64,000 nucleotides of DNA, from NCBI GenBank assembly GCA_016938235.1, contig JAFGVA010000116.1, positions 62,001 to 126,000 of the forward strand, written 5' to 3'. The translations under genes were made by a program, and so were the position numbers. Positions 35,056 to 44,256 of the stretch are shown here, in pieces. The notes beneath the pieces are model-generated. The model ran no database searches, was not told where the DNA came from, and saw only the letters and a list, made by a program, of their open reading frames with translations. This DNA is from Bacteroidales bacterium. GTDB taxonomy: Bacteria; Bacteroidota; Bacteroidia; Bacteroidales; UBA10428. Each line of letters begins with the position of its first letter. Position 1 is the first letter of the stretch.

Positions 35056-36182
35056 AATCTGTTTGATAGTTTAGCAATCGTCTCATTTTTCCATGCTAAA
35101 AAACTGCCATTGTTAATTTTTTCCCTGGCAGTTTTAACGAGGCTAAGATAGAAACTTAAATTATGAATACTAGCTATTTGTGCACCCAGAATTTCTTTCG
35201 AAACAATTAAATGGCGAAGATATGCCTTTGAGTATTCCCGGTCGACAAACGAATTGCCGTTGCGATCGATGGGAGATAAATCATCTTCCCATTTTTTGTT
35301 TTTTATGTTGATAATTCCTTCCGAAGTAAATAACATTCCATTTCGTCCATTACGTGTAGGCATAACGCAATCGAACATATCAACTCCCATAGCTATGGCT
35401 TCGAGAATGTTGGTGGGTGTGCCAACTCCCATCAGGTACCTGGGCTTGTCTTCCGGAAGAATTAAAGTAACTTCATTCAGCATAGCATACATTTCATCTA
35501 CAGGTTCTCCCACTGAAAGGCCTCCAATTGCATTCCCCGGCATATCAAAGGACGAGATTACTTCTGCTGACTTTTTACGCAGATCGCTGTATACACTTCC
35601 CTGTACAATCGGGAAATACAGTTGTTCGTAATTATATAAAGGCTTGGTGCTTTTAAAATGATTTACTCCTCTTTCCAACCATCGGTGAGTGAGTTCCATC
35701 GAGCTTTTGGCATACTTGTAATCGCAGGGGTATGGAGTGCACTCGTCAAAAGCCATTACTATGTCGGCTCCTATTGCACGCTGAATTTCAACAATGTTCT
35801 CCGGAGTAAAAATATGTCTTGACCCATCAATATGTGATTGAAAATGAGCCCCGTCCTCTTTTAATTTTCGATTATCTGCCAGCGAAAAAACCTGGTAACC
35901 ACCACTGTCAGTAAGTATTGGTTTCTCCCAGCCTATAAACTTGTGAAGCCCTCCGGCCTTTTTTATAATGTCGGTTCCTGGTCTTAAATATAAATGGTAG
36001 GTATTTCCCAGAATAATCTGTGCTTTTATATCTTCTGTTAGTTCATGCTGATGGACTCCTTTTACGGTTCCTGCTGTACCTACAGGCATAAAAATTGGTG
36101 TCTCAATTTCACCATGTCCTGTTTTTAGTAAACCTGAACGCGCCCTGGAATTATTATCTTTTGATTGTACTTTGAATATCAC
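35052..36182 (-). CDS. tgt: queuine tRNA-ribosyltransferase
   Basis: A 376-residue TIM-barrel enzyme that replaces guanine-34 of GUN tRNAs with preQ1. The catalytic Asp regions are LTDSGGYQVFSL and MFDCVMPTRNGRNG; substrate-site DECTPYP and GGLSVGEP are intact. The zinc site of the E. coli/Zymomonas enzymes (CxCxxC followed by His) is altered: where those cysteines belong the sequence reads GNSFVDREYSKAYLRHL, while the later His in IASIHNLSFYL remains. To my knowledge this loss is shared by other Bacteroidota Tgt proteins. It is the first gene of a two-gene operon with LptF/G and has a good promoter. Confidence 0.95.
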   Translation of the reverse strand: MIFKVQSKDNNSRARSGLLKTGHGEIETPIFMPVGTAGTVKGVHQHELTEDIKAQIILGNTYHLYLRPGTDIIKKAGGLHKFIGWEKPILTDSGGYQVFSLADNRKLKEDGAHFQSHIDGSRHIFTPENIVEIQRAIGADIVMAFDECTPYPCDYKYAKSSMELTHRWLERGVNHFKSTKPLYNYEQLYFPIVQGSVYSDLRKKSAEVISSFDMPGNAIGGLSVGEPVDEMYAMLNEVTLILPEDKPRYLMGVGTPTNILEAIAMGVDMFDCVMPTRNGRNGMLFTSEGIINIKNKKWEDDLSPIDRNGNSFVDREYSKAYLRHLIVSKEILGAQIASIHNLSFYLSLVKTAREKINNGSFLAWKNETIAKLSNRL

Positions 36183-36224
36183 TTCAGAACAATATTTTGC
36201 TTATGGCTAAAGCCTAAATTCGCG

Positions 36225-36252
36225 CAAATATAATTAAGATTCCTTAAGCAAA
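36225..36252 (-). promoter_or_regulatory. tgt - lptF/G promoter
   Basis: On the minus strand a -33 TTTG (36249-36252) and a -7 TATATTTG (36225-36232) are 16 bases apart. The tgt ATG is 43 bases downstream. Confidence 0.6.
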
Positions 36253-36402
36253 GTTCTTCTTTTGGCGGATAAAAAGCTCTTATATAAGATTTGAGGTTTT
36301 TTTATGGAATTTTAACGATGTGAATAATAATTTTGATTTTCTGTTGTATATCATCTTTGCTAGAAATACTTTTATAACTTCACAACGAAATATTTTTTTT
36401 TA

Positions 36403-37536
36403 GTGTTTAACTGGCCACAATATACCTACTATATAGAAATGACTTTACTGGTCGTTTTTGTTGTGTTTTTTCTTATTCAACTTTATTATTACCTGGGTAT
36501 TTACCTGCCACTTTTATTTTTTAAGGAAGATAAAAGTAATCTTAAGCAGGAACCGGTTTCTGTAATTATATGTGCCCGAAATGAAGCACAGAACCTGGAG
36601 CGTAATCTTCGTTTTGTACTTGAACAAAATTATCCCGATTTCGAGGTAATTGTTGTTGACGATTGTTCAACCGATAATACCGATGAGGTTCTTGGAATCT
36701 ACCTGACTAAATATAAAAATCTCAAGACAACAACTATTCCCCTTGATCGTAAGTTTTCTCATGGTAAAAAACTGGCAGTTACTGTTGGTATTAAATCAGC
36801 AACGAACGAGAACCTCATATTTACAGATGCAGATTGCACACCGGAAAGTGAAAACTGGCTGGGTACGATGCAAAGGCACTTCCTTAAGAAAGATATTGTT
36901 TTAGGCTATGGCGGTTATGAATACAGCAGAGGAATTCTGAATAATTATATTCGTTACGATGCCCTGACAATTGCGATGCAATATCTTGGATTTGCCCGGG
37001 CAGGTATACCATACATGGGGATTGGCAGAAACCTGGGGTATAAGAAATCGCTGTTCTTTCAAAATAAGGGTTTTGCCAAACACTATGGCGTATTATCGGG
37101 CGATGATGATTTATTTGTAAACGAAGTTTCAAACAAGAAAAACACTACTATTACTATAAATCCCGAATCGTTTACACGATCGGTACCCAAAGCAACATGG
37201 TCAGAATTTTTTACCCAGAAAGTACGTCATTTTACTACTTCTGATAAATACAAAAGTTTCCATATATTTCTAATTGGTATGGAATCTGTTAGCAGGGCTT
37301 GGTTTTATACAACTTTGATAATTTTACTAACTTTAACTCAATATTATAAACTGGCCGCCATTGTTGCTTGTTTTCGTTTGCTACTTCAAATTATTATATA
37401 TGGAATAGCAGGAAACCGCTTTAAAGAAAAAAATATATGGCTAACATGTTTTATATTTGATGTTATTTCTTTGTTTTTTAATTTTGTAGCGTATTTTTCA
37501 CAAGCTGTCAGAGGCAAAAAGAATAAATGGAAGTAA
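36403..37536 (+). CDS. membrane-associated family 2 glycosyltransferase
   Basis: A 377-residue protein: an N-terminal transmembrane helix (about 11-35), a GT-A glycosyltransferase domain (VSVIICARNEAQNLERNL, VVDDCSTDNTDEV, FTDADCTPES, SGDDDLFVNE) at about 50-280, and three or so C-terminal helices (about 295-370). This is the layout of processive or lipid-linked glycosyltransferases working at the inner face of the cytoplasmic membrane. It starts with GTG at 36403. It overlaps the next gene (sigma factor) by 10 bases. Donor and acceptor are unknown. Confidence 0.88.
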   Translation: MFNWPQYTYYIEMTLLVVFVVFFLIQLYYYLGIYLPLLFFKEDKSNLKQEPVSVIICARNEAQNLERNLRFVLEQNYPDFEVIVVDDCSTDNTDEVLGIYLTKYKNLKTTTIPLDRKFSHGKKLAVTVGIKSATNENLIFTDADCTPESENWLGTMQRHFLKKDIVLGYGGYEYSRGILNNYIRYDALTIAMQYLGFARAGIPYMGIGRNLGYKKSLFFQNKGFAKHYGVLSGDDDLFVNEVSNKKNTTITINPESFTRSVPKATWSEFFTQKVRHFTTSDKYKSFHIFLIGMESVSRAWFYTTLIILLTLTQYYKLAAIVACFRLLLQIIIYGIAGNRFKEKNIWLTCFIFDVISLFFNFVAYFSQAVRGKKNKWK

Positions 37537-38135
37537 ACCAAAATAACAATAATCTCTCAGAGAAGGCGCAACGAGACTACTTGCTTGTGCAAAAGGCTAT
37601 TAAGGGAGATCAGAAGGCTTATACCGAGTTGTTGGACAGATATAGAGATGCAATATATTTTATGCTTCTCAAAATGGTTAATAATGCCAGCGATGCTGAA
37701 GATTTAACAATTGAAGCTTTTGGCAAGGCATTTAAAAATATCGATCAGTATGCTCCAAACTATGCATTCAGTACCTGGCTTTTTAAAATTGCTACAAACA
37801 ATTGCATCGATTTTATCCGGAAAAAGAAAGCAAACACTGTTTCTTTGGATCAAAACGATGACGACGATGATAAGGCTTCAACAGATATAATGGCTCCGGT
37901 TCTCGATCCGGAGGAGAGTCTTATAAAAGATCAGAAATTAAAATTGATGCGCTCAATAGTTTCACGGTTGAAACCACGATACCGGAAGCTGATAGAATTG
38001 CGTTACTTCAAAGAATATTCCTACGAAGAAATTTCTGAGGAGCTTGAATTGCCGATTGGAACAGTAAAAGCACAGCTTTTCAGAGCCCGCGAATTATTAT
38101 TCAACATTCTTAAGCACACTACTCACCATCTGTAA
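37527..38135 (+). CDS. sigma-70 family RNA polymerase sigma factor
   Basis: A 202-residue sigma factor with region 2 (YRDAIYFMLLKMVNNASDAEDLTIEAFGKAFKNI, STWLFKIATNNCIDFIRKKKA) and region 4 (PRYRKLIELRYFKEYSYEEISEELELPIGTVKAQLFRARELL), separated by an acidic linker (DQNDDDDDKAS). No anti-sigma factor is adjacent; instead it overlaps the glycosyltransferase upstream and shares a TAATG stop/start with rsmG downstream. In Bacteroidota this sigma factor is a conserved, widely expressed one next to rsmG, so a general rather than single-stress role is likely. Confidence 0.93.
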   Translation: MEVNQNNNNLSEKAQRDYLLVQKAIKGDQKAYTELLDRYRDAIYFMLLKMVNNASDAEDLTIEAFGKAFKNIDQYAPNYAFSTWLFKIATNNCIDFIRKKKANTVSLDQNDDDDDKASTDIMAPVLDPEESLIKDQKLKLMRSIVSRLKPRYRKLIELRYFKEYSYEEISEELELPIGTVKAQLFRARELLFNILKHTTHHL

Positions 38136-38761
38136 TGGATGAATTAATTAAGTATTTTCCTGGCTTAAGTTCTAAGCAAATTGAGCAATTTTCGATGCTT
38201 AAGGATCTTTATGTCTATTGGAACGAACGTATAAACCTGATTTCCAGGAAAGACATTGATAAGCTTTACACACATCACGTTTTGCATAGCCTGGCAATAG
38301 CAAAATTTATTGAATTTCAGCCGGGCTCAAAAATTATGGATGTAGGCACCGGAGGTGGCTTTCCCGGAATTCCACTGGCTATTTTTTTCCCTGACTCAGA
38401 ATTTCTGCTTGTTGATTCTATTGCAAAGAAAATTAAGGTGGTAGATGAGGTAATTGATAAACTCGGACTTCGAAATTGTAAGAGCCGGGTTGAAAGAGCA
38501 GAAAATATTAACGAGAAGTTTGATTTTATTGTTAGCAGGGCAGTTACCCAGTTACCAAAGTTTTATGCCTGGGTGAGAAAAAACATCAATAAGAAATCGA
38601 AAAACACCATTCCAAATGGGATTATCTATTTAAAGGGAGGTGATTTAACCGAAGAGCTTGAACCATTTGAAGATTGGTATACCACCAAGAATATCAGGTC
38701 TTTTTTCGAAGATGAATTTTTCGAGACCAAAAAAATTATTCATATTTTTAAGTTTAACTAG
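38135..38761 (+). CDS. rsmG: 16S rRNA (guanine-527-N7)-methyltransferase
   Basis: A 208-residue Rossmann methyltransferase (GidB). The SAM-binding motif is MDVGTGGGFPGIPLAIFFP at about residues 68-86; N-terminal NERINLISRKDIDKLYTHHVLHSL and the later VSRAVTQLP are diagnostic. It methylates G527 of 16S rRNA. The ATG overlaps the stop of the sigma factor gene by one base (TAATG). Confidence 0.95.
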   Translation: MDELIKYFPGLSSKQIEQFSMLKDLYVYWNERINLISRKDIDKLYTHHVLHSLAIAKFIEFQPGSKIMDVGTGGGFPGIPLAIFFPDSEFLLVDSIAKKIKVVDEVIDKLGLRNCKSRVERAENINEKFDFIVSRAVTQLPKFYAWVRKNINKKSKNTIPNGIIYLKGGDLTEELEPFEDWYTTKNIRSFFEDEFFETKKIIHIFKFN

Positions 38762-38836
38762 GCTTTAGCATAAGTCTGCCTGGTCTCCTGTTAATATAAT
38801 CTGGTTTATTTTTCTTTATAAATGTGCTTATAAATG

Positions 38837-38844
38837 TATTTTTG
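38837..38844 (+). promoter_or_regulatory. -7 element before the porin-family gene
   Basis: TATTTTTG, a full match to TAnnTTTG, 19 bases before the ATG at 38864; no good -33 box. Confidence 0.4.
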
Positions 38845-38863
38845 TATATCAAAACAATGAATC

Positions 38864-39520
38864 ATGAAGAAGCATATCTTAATTATTTTGGGTCTTTTTC
38901 TTACGGTTTTTCTATCAGCCCAGGAACACCTTAAGTTTGGAGTTTTTATTGATCCTCAAATTTGCTGGTTCAGCCCCGACGCCAGAACAGTCAAATCAGA
39001 GGGAACAACCTTTGGTATTAATGGCGGACTTGTAATGGATAAATACTTTGCAAAGAATTATGCTTTTTCAACCGCTATTGGTATTGGTACTCAAGGCGGA
39101 AAGTTGCTTTACGACGAAGGCCTTAACCTACAGGTATATGATAAAGTCGATTCTTTACCCGCCGGAACAACTGTTGAGTATAATCTGCAATACATTACGG
39201 TGCCATTAGGGTTGAAACTTAAAAGCAACCAGATGGGATACACTACCCTGTTTGTAAATATTGGCTTAACAAATCAGGTAAATGTGAAAGCAAAAGCTAC
39301 CAGCGATAACAACAATGGTCTTGAAGATGACTCAATTAAAGATGAGATAGGTATTTATAACCTTAGTTATCACTTTGGAGCCGGATTTGAATATGCTTTG
39401 GGAGAAGATACAGCTTTAACAATTGGAGCTTTGTACCATAATGGATTTCTGGATGTAACAAAGGCTTCTTCGGTAGTCAATTCACGGGTAATATCGATAC
39501 GCTTAGGAATTTTGTTTTAG
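38864..39520 (+). CDS. PorT-like outer-membrane beta-barrel protein
   Basis: A 218-residue protein with a signal peptide (MKKHILIILGLFLTVFLSAQ) and an eight-strand-type barrel pattern: HLKFGVFIDPQICWFSPDA, GINGGLVMDKYFAKNYAFSTAIGIG, TVPLGLKLKSN and the final VNSRVISIRLGILF. It belongs to the PorT/outer membrane protein beta-barrel family common in Bacteroidota. It precedes nadE by 9 bases, so the two may share a transcript. Function unknown. Confidence 0.82.
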   Translation: MKKHILIILGLFLTVFLSAQEHLKFGVFIDPQICWFSPDARTVKSEGTTFGINGGLVMDKYFAKNYAFSTAIGIGTQGGKLLYDEGLNLQVYDKVDSLPAGTTVEYNLQYITVPLGLKLKSNQMGYTTLFVNIGLTNQVNVKAKATSDNNNGLEDDSIKDEIGIYNLSYHFGAGFEYALGEDTALTIGALYHNGFLDVTKASSVVNSRVISIRLGILF

Positions 39521-39529
39521 ATTGTTGTT

Positions 39530-41185
39530 ATGAAGATAACACTTGCTCAGCTTAATTATACAATTGGCGATTTTGATGGGAATACAGGGAAAATTATTAA
39601 TGCTGTGCATGAAGCAAAGCGGCAAAGCTCTTCTTTGGTGGTATTTAGTGAACTTGCTGTATGCGGATATCCTCCCTTAGATTTGCTGGAGTATAAGTCT
39701 TTTATTGAAAAAGCTGAGAAATCGGTTAAAATAATAGCAAAAGAATGCCTGGGTATTGCAGCCATTTTTGGAGCTCCGGTAGTAAATACTGCTCCCCTGG
39801 GTAAAAACTTAAGAAATGCTGCGATTTTTTGTGTCGATGGAAAAATTCAGCAAATAATCTATAAGTCGCTTCTTCCAACATACGATGTGTTTGATGAATA
39901 CCGGTATTTTGAACCTTCCGACAGCTTTGAATTAGTAGAATACAAGGGGTATAAAATTGCCCTGACTGTTTGTGAAGATCTGTGGTTCAAACAACCTTTA
40001 CTTTCCGGATTTGGAAAAAACAAGCTATATAAAGTTGATCCAATTGAGAGACTGGCAGCTCAGAATCCCGACTTTATTATAAATATTGCGGCATCACCGT
40101 TTGCGTTCAATCACGACGATATAAAGCGCGAAATATTATTTCAGAATGCTTCGAAATATAAAATGCCTGTTTTTTATGTGAATCAGGTTGGGGCACAAAC
40201 CGAAATAATTTTTGACGGAGGATCAAGAGTGGTTAACTCGGGTGGGTTTTTACTTAACCGGATGCCATTTTTTGAAGAAAGTGTTGAAACTTTTAACCTG
40301 GAGGAAGTGCTTGTTTCAAAAGCAGAAGAAAATGCATTACCTGCCGCCGACAGGATAACGAAGATTCATGATGCGATAGTTCTTGGAATCAGGGATTATT
40401 GCTCAAAAATGAACTTTAAAAAGGCTGTTTTGGGCTTATCGGGTGGCATTGACTCGGCTGTCACGCTGGTACTGGCAGAAAGGGCTTTGGGACATGAGAA
40501 TGTTCGTGTACTTTTAATGCCTTCACAGTACTCTTCAGATCATTCACTAAAAGATGCCAAAGATCTGGCTGAAAATTTAGGCATTCAGTATGATATTGTT
40601 CCTATAAAAGATAGTTTTAACCAGATTTCTTCAGATTTGGCTGCTATTTTCAAAGATTTACCTCCCGGTTTAACGGAAGAAAATATTCAGGCAAGAATTC
40701 GGGGAGTAATCCTGATGGCTATTTCTAATAAGTTTGGAAATATTCTGCTTAATACATCAAACAAAAGTGAGGCTGCTGTTGGTTACGGAACTTTATACGG
40801 TGATATGGCTGGGGGTATTAGTGTGTTGGGTGATGTATATAAAACCGATGTTTTTCGTCTTGCCAGATTTATAAATAAAGACAAGGAGATCATTCCCGAA
40901 AATTCAATAATAAAGCCTCCTTCGGCCGAATTGCGTCCGAATCAAAAAGATTCAGACTCGTTGCCCGATTATGATTTGCTGGATAAAATTCTTTATAGTT
41001 ATATTGAGTTAAAATTATCTGAACAGGAAATTATTGACCAGGGATTGCCTGCTGAAATTGTTGCTAAAACAATAAAGATGGTGAATGCAAACGAGTATAA
41101 ACGTTTCCAGACACCACCAATTCTCAGAGTATCTTCAAAGGCTTTTGGTTTTGGCCGCAGAATGCCTTTGGTAGCCAAATATTAA
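39530..41185 (+). CDS. nadE: glutamine-dependent NAD+ synthetase
   Basis: A 551-residue two-domain enzyme. The N-terminal nitrilase-type glutaminase (about 1-265) has the Glu in VVFSELAVCGYPPLDLL, the Lys in YKSLLPTYDVFDEYRYF and the Cys in ALTVCEDLWF. The C-terminal synthetase (about 280-551) has the ATP pyrophosphatase P-loop GLSGGIDSAVTLVLAE. It amidates nicotinic acid adenine dinucleotide to NAD+, using ammonia channelled from glutamine. All catalytic residues are present. Confidence 0.96.
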   Translation: MKITLAQLNYTIGDFDGNTGKIINAVHEAKRQSSSLVVFSELAVCGYPPLDLLEYKSFIEKAEKSVKIIAKECLGIAAIFGAPVVNTAPLGKNLRNAAIFCVDGKIQQIIYKSLLPTYDVFDEYRYFEPSDSFELVEYKGYKIALTVCEDLWFKQPLLSGFGKNKLYKVDPIERLAAQNPDFIINIAASPFAFNHDDIKREILFQNASKYKMPVFYVNQVGAQTEIIFDGGSRVVNSGGFLLNRMPFFEESVETFNLEEVLVSKAEENALPAADRITKIHDAIVLGIRDYCSKMNFKKAVLGLSGGIDSAVTLVLAERALGHENVRVLLMPSQYSSDHSLKDAKDLAENLGIQYDIVPIKDSFNQISSDLAAIFKDLPPGLTEENIQARIRGVILMAISNKFGNILLNTSNKSEAAVGYGTLYGDMAGGISVLGDVYKTDVFRLARFINKDKEIIPENSIIKPPSAELRPNQKDSDSLPDYDLLDKILYSYIELKLSEQEIIDQGLPAEIVAKTIKMVNANEYKRFQTPPILRVSSKAFGFGRRMPLVAKY

Positions 41186-41198
41186 TTACAGGCCACAA

Positions 41199-42197
41199 TT
41201 ATTTCTTAATAATATTGTTTTCTTCCAGATAGCCATCGGCCACTACAGTAAGATTAATAGTTTCCCTGTTTACAATCATGGCGGGTAGTAATAATGATGG
41301 AATTTGTTTGTACCCGTTGTTCACCGACAGATTGGTTGCCGGTATTTTCTGATCCAGTGCAATTTGCATCGAAATATCAGCAGCTTTAACTGCAATAGCT
41401 TCAATGGGTTTGTATACTGTCATGGTCTGTGTGCCACCGAAAACTCTTTGCACAGCATCAAGGTCTGCATCCATTCCGGATACAAATACTTTATGATCAA
41501 TGCCTTCTTCTTCGAGTGCTTTTATAGCTCCACCGGCCAACCTGTCGTTAGCGGCTAAAACAGCATCAACATCTTTTGATTTTTTCAGGCATTCCTTCAT
41601 TAACCTGTAACCTTCGTCGGGGCTCCAGTAGTTGGCGTAGTTGTCATATACTACTTTTATATCGCCACGGTCAACTAAAGGCTGAATAACATTAAGCTGC
41701 CCTAATCTTAATAAGAAGGAATTGTTGTCATAGACAGCTCCACCAAGGATGGCATATTTCCCGCTTGGGCACGCAGTTGATATGTATTTGGCTTGTAATT
41801 CCCCAACATCAACATGATCGAATGAAATATAAAAATCAAGATTGCAGTTTTTTACCATACGGTCGTACGAAATAACCGGAACACCTTTTTTGTGTGCGGC
41901 CAAAACAATATTGGCTGCCTCGTACTGGTCTGATGGTATTAATACCAGCACATCAACACCCTGTTCTAAAATTTCATTCCCAAGCAGGGTTTGTTTCTTT
42001 ATGTCACCTTCAGAAGCTCTGAAAACTACCTCACCACCATGAGATTCAACCTGATTAATGAAGATTTCCTTGTCTTTAAGCCACCTTCCGTCAACTGACT
42101 CATCCATAAGAAAGCCAACGCGGATTGTTTTGGAACAACTGCTAAGCAGGAAAATTCCAAAAGCAATTATCAGAAAATATAATATAGTTCTTTTCAT
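41199..42197 (-). CDS. periplasmic sugar-binding lipoprotein, xylose/ribose (XylF/RbsB) type
   Basis: The start is taken at the ATG at 42197 (MKRTILYFLIIAFGIFLLSSC), which gives a proper lipobox LSSC; the longer frame adds 14 unlikely residues. The 332-residue product is a type I periplasmic-binding protein: RVGFLMDESVDGRWLKDKEIF, VLVLIPSDQYEAANIVLAAHKKGVPVISYDRM and VLAANDRLAGGAIKALEEEG closely follow D-xylose-binding XylF. There is no ABC permease or ATPase nearby, so it is an orphan, perhaps a sensor partner or a component working with a transporter encoded elsewhere. Gram-negative XylF is normally soluble, so lipidation is notable. Confidence 0.88.
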   Translation of the reverse strand: MKRTILYFLIIAFGIFLLSSCSKTIRVGFLMDESVDGRWLKDKEIFINQVESHGGEVVFRASEGDIKKQTLLGNEILEQGVDVLVLIPSDQYEAANIVLAAHKKGVPVISYDRMVKNCNLDFYISFDHVDVGELQAKYISTACPSGKYAILGGAVYDNNSFLLRLGQLNVIQPLVDRGDIKVVYDNYANYWSPDEGYRLMKECLKKSKDVDAVLAANDRLAGGAIKALEEEGIDHKVFVSGMDADLDAVQRVFGGTQTMTVYKPIEAIAVKAADISMQIALDQKIPATNLSVNNGYKQIPSLLLPAMIVNRETINLTVVADGYLEENNIIKK

Positions 42198-42212
42198 AGT
42201 ATTAATTATTAA

Positions 42213-42857
42213 GTGTTTGACATAAGTTACAAAAAACAAGAATACAATTCAATTCTATTTATCAATTCTGTTACAGAAATATTCACCATTCAAGGTTTTA
42301 TGCCTGATGATGAGTACATTTGTATCGGTGTTATTGCCGGTGATATATATCACCAATTTACCGGAATGAATATGAAGAACAAAGCGGAAGTTGTTTCTGT
42401 AGTAATTCGAAATGAAAAAAGTGTCCTGAAACATCTGTTTGGTCTGGCAAATGGTGAATGGATTTTGGAAACACGAACAGAGCTCTCGGGTGATTTGAAA
42501 AATAATTCTTTTCCGGAGGGAAATCTCATTTTTATTAACATAATACAAAAGAATGAGGTGCTGGTAGTTTCTAAAGGGTTTAAACAGGCCGTTCTTAAAA
42601 CCGGTTTTTTTATTGAAGATTCGATTTTTGAAATTGAAGAGCAAATTGACTCTAATGGTGTAATTTGTGTTGAAATGGCAGAGTCAAATATTAACAAGGT
42701 GCTTAGAGCAATTTATCGTCAAGGAAAGAAGCATGTGCACTTGTGCCTGTTGAACAGTATTTACAATAGTATTCATGAAAAAACAATAAGCAACTTATTG
42801 CAGGTTGTCGGTTATAAGGTTGAAAAATCAAGCATTGATTATACAAAAATCCAATAA
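42213..42857 (+). CDS. hypothetical protein, function unknown
   Basis: A 214-residue protein read from GTG at 42213; an alternative ATG is at 42300 (MPDDEYICIGVIAG), which would give 185 residues. There is no signal peptide or membrane segment. The mixed sequence includes LKHLFGLANGEWILETRTELSG and VICVEMAESNINKVLRAIYRQGKKHVHLCLLNSIYNSI. It is divergent from the sugar-binding lipoprotein and ends 5 bases before tag. I do not recognise a family. Confidence 0.65.
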   Translation: MFDISYKKQEYNSILFINSVTEIFTIQGFMPDDEYICIGVIAGDIYHQFTGMNMKNKAEVVSVVIRNEKSVLKHLFGLANGEWILETRTELSGDLKNNSFPEGNLIFINIIQKNEVLVVSKGFKQAVLKTGFFIEDSIFEIEEQIDSNGVICVEMAESNINKVLRAIYRQGKKHVHLCLLNSIYNSIHEKTISNLLQVVGYKVEKSSIDYTKIQ

Positions 42858-42862
42858 CAAGT

Positions 42863-43432
42863 ATGAAAGTAAGGTGTGAATGGCCCGGTACCGACCCCTT
42901 GTATCTCGAATATCATGATAATGAGTGGGGAAAGCCTGTTTATGATGATAATAAATTGTTTGAATTTCTTACCTTGGAGACATTCCAGGCAGGATTAAGC
43001 TGGATAACCATTCTTCGTAAAAGAGAAAACTTCAGGAAGGCTTTTGATGATTTCGACTACAAAAAGATTGCAAAATATACTGATAGTAAAAAGGAAGAAT
43101 TATTGCAGAATGCCGGAATAATAAGGAATAAAGCAAAAATTATGGCAACGATTTCTAATGCTGCAGCATTTATTAGTGTACAGAAGGAATTCGGTTCATT
43201 CAGCAAATATATTTGGGGATTTGTAAATGGAACTCCAATTGTTAATAAGTATAAAACCTTGAAAGAAATTCCCGCAAAAACAGAACTTTCCGACGAGATA
43301 AGCAAAGACCTGAAGAAAAGAGGGTTTAAGTTTGTAGGCTCAACCGTTATTTATGCACATATGCAGGCAACAGGTATGGTGAATGATCATGTTGTTACCT
43401 GTTTTTGTCATCCTCACAATAATTCAGAATAA
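42863..43432 (+). CDS. tag: DNA-3-methyladenine glycosylase I
   Basis: A 189-residue Tag-type glycosylase: MKVRCEWPGTDPLYLEYHDNEWGKPVYDD is the family start with the zinc-binding Cys5 and His near residue 18; LTLETFQAGLSWITILRKRENFR forms the helical core, and the C-terminal VTCFCHPH supplies the other zinc ligands. It removes 3-methyladenine from alkylated DNA. Length normal. Confidence 0.95.
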   Translation: MKVRCEWPGTDPLYLEYHDNEWGKPVYDDNKLFEFLTLETFQAGLSWITILRKRENFRKAFDDFDYKKIAKYTDSKKEELLQNAGIIRNKAKIMATISNAAAFISVQKEFGSFSKYIWGFVNGTPIVNKYKTLKEIPAKTELSDEISKDLKKRGFKFVGSTVIYAHMQATGMVNDHVVTCFCHPHNNSE

Positions 43433-43435
43433 ATA

Positions 43436-44194
43436 TTACCGGGCTGCTTTTCTTAGCTCACGAAGTTTTACATATTTGAGGTACTTGGCATGTGCCGAAA
43501 TTTTGCATACTACATAACCATAGTATCCATCCAGAATTCCGAGTTTTATGAAGTAGTCGCGTATAAATTTCCATTTCGGGTAAAAGAAAATCTGAAGCAG
43601 ACTCGACTTTTTTCCTTTGTTGAATGCTGCCTGCGATCCGATATCGGTAAACTTGTTTACTTGTAAAACGTGTTGCGAAACACTGTAGAAAGAATAATGC
43701 AATAAATCGCCTTTAAGGTAGTGTGTTGTTGCATCCTCAGTCATTGTAAATCTGTCATGAGGATTTTGGCCTGCCCATTTCCCTTTTCTGCTGTCCCAAA
43801 GTCTGAGTTTTCTGTCGGGATACCAGCCGCTGTGCTTAAGCCATTTGCCGCAATAATTATTCAGCCTGTTAAAATAGTAACCGTCAGCAGTCCAGTTTTC
43901 TTTTGTTTTTAGAATTTCTTTTTTAAGCCTTTCATCTGGTAATTCATCGGCGTCCAAAGAAAGAATATGTGGGTATTTTGCCTGGGTTATTGCCCAGTTT
44001 TTTTGTTGAATATGTCCTTCAAAAGTATGTTCAACAAAGCGTGCTCCTTTTGCTATTGAAATTTCTTTGGTTTTATCGGTCGAATAGGAATCTACAACTA
44101 CTATATCATCAGCAATATCTTTAACAGAATCGATGCAGCGACCAATGTTTTTTTCCTCGTTATAGGTTATTATTACAACAGATAATTTTGGCAT
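43436..44194 (-). CDS. family 2 glycosyltransferase (LPS core type)
   Basis: A 252-residue soluble GT-A enzyme: LSVVIITYNEEKNIGRCIDSVKDIADDIVVVDSYSTD at the N-terminus, the DxD-type SLDADEL, then WYPDRKLRLWDSRKGKWAGQNPHDRF. This is the WaaE/KdtX subtype that adds a glucose or heptose to the lipopolysaccharide core. The C-terminal basic helices (FFYPKWKFIRDYFIKLGILDG) probably contact the membrane. Acceptor is unproven. Confidence 0.9.
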   Translation of the reverse strand: MPKLSVVIITYNEEKNIGRCIDSVKDIADDIVVVDSYSTDKTKEISIAKGARFVEHTFEGHIQQKNWAITQAKYPHILSLDADELPDERLKKEILKTKENWTADGYYFNRLNNYCGKWLKHSGWYPDRKLRLWDSRKGKWAGQNPHDRFTMTEDATTHYLKGDLLHYSFYSVSQHVLQVNKFTDIGSQAAFNKGKKSSLLQIFFYPKWKFIRDYFIKLGILDGYYGYVVCKISAHAKYLKYVKLRELRKAAR

Positions 44195-44256
44195 AAGATT
44201 TATTTTGAAATCACTGCAAATATAAGCTTTGCATCGGGAATCAACCTTTTAAAGGC

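Noticed and set aside
42255-42697. Two minus-strand open frames of 115-129 codons opposite the hypothetical gene at 42213
   Set aside because: The plus-strand frame is contiguous with tag and longer; the antisense frames look like shadows. Because the plus-strand gene has no recognised family, this remains the least certain choice.
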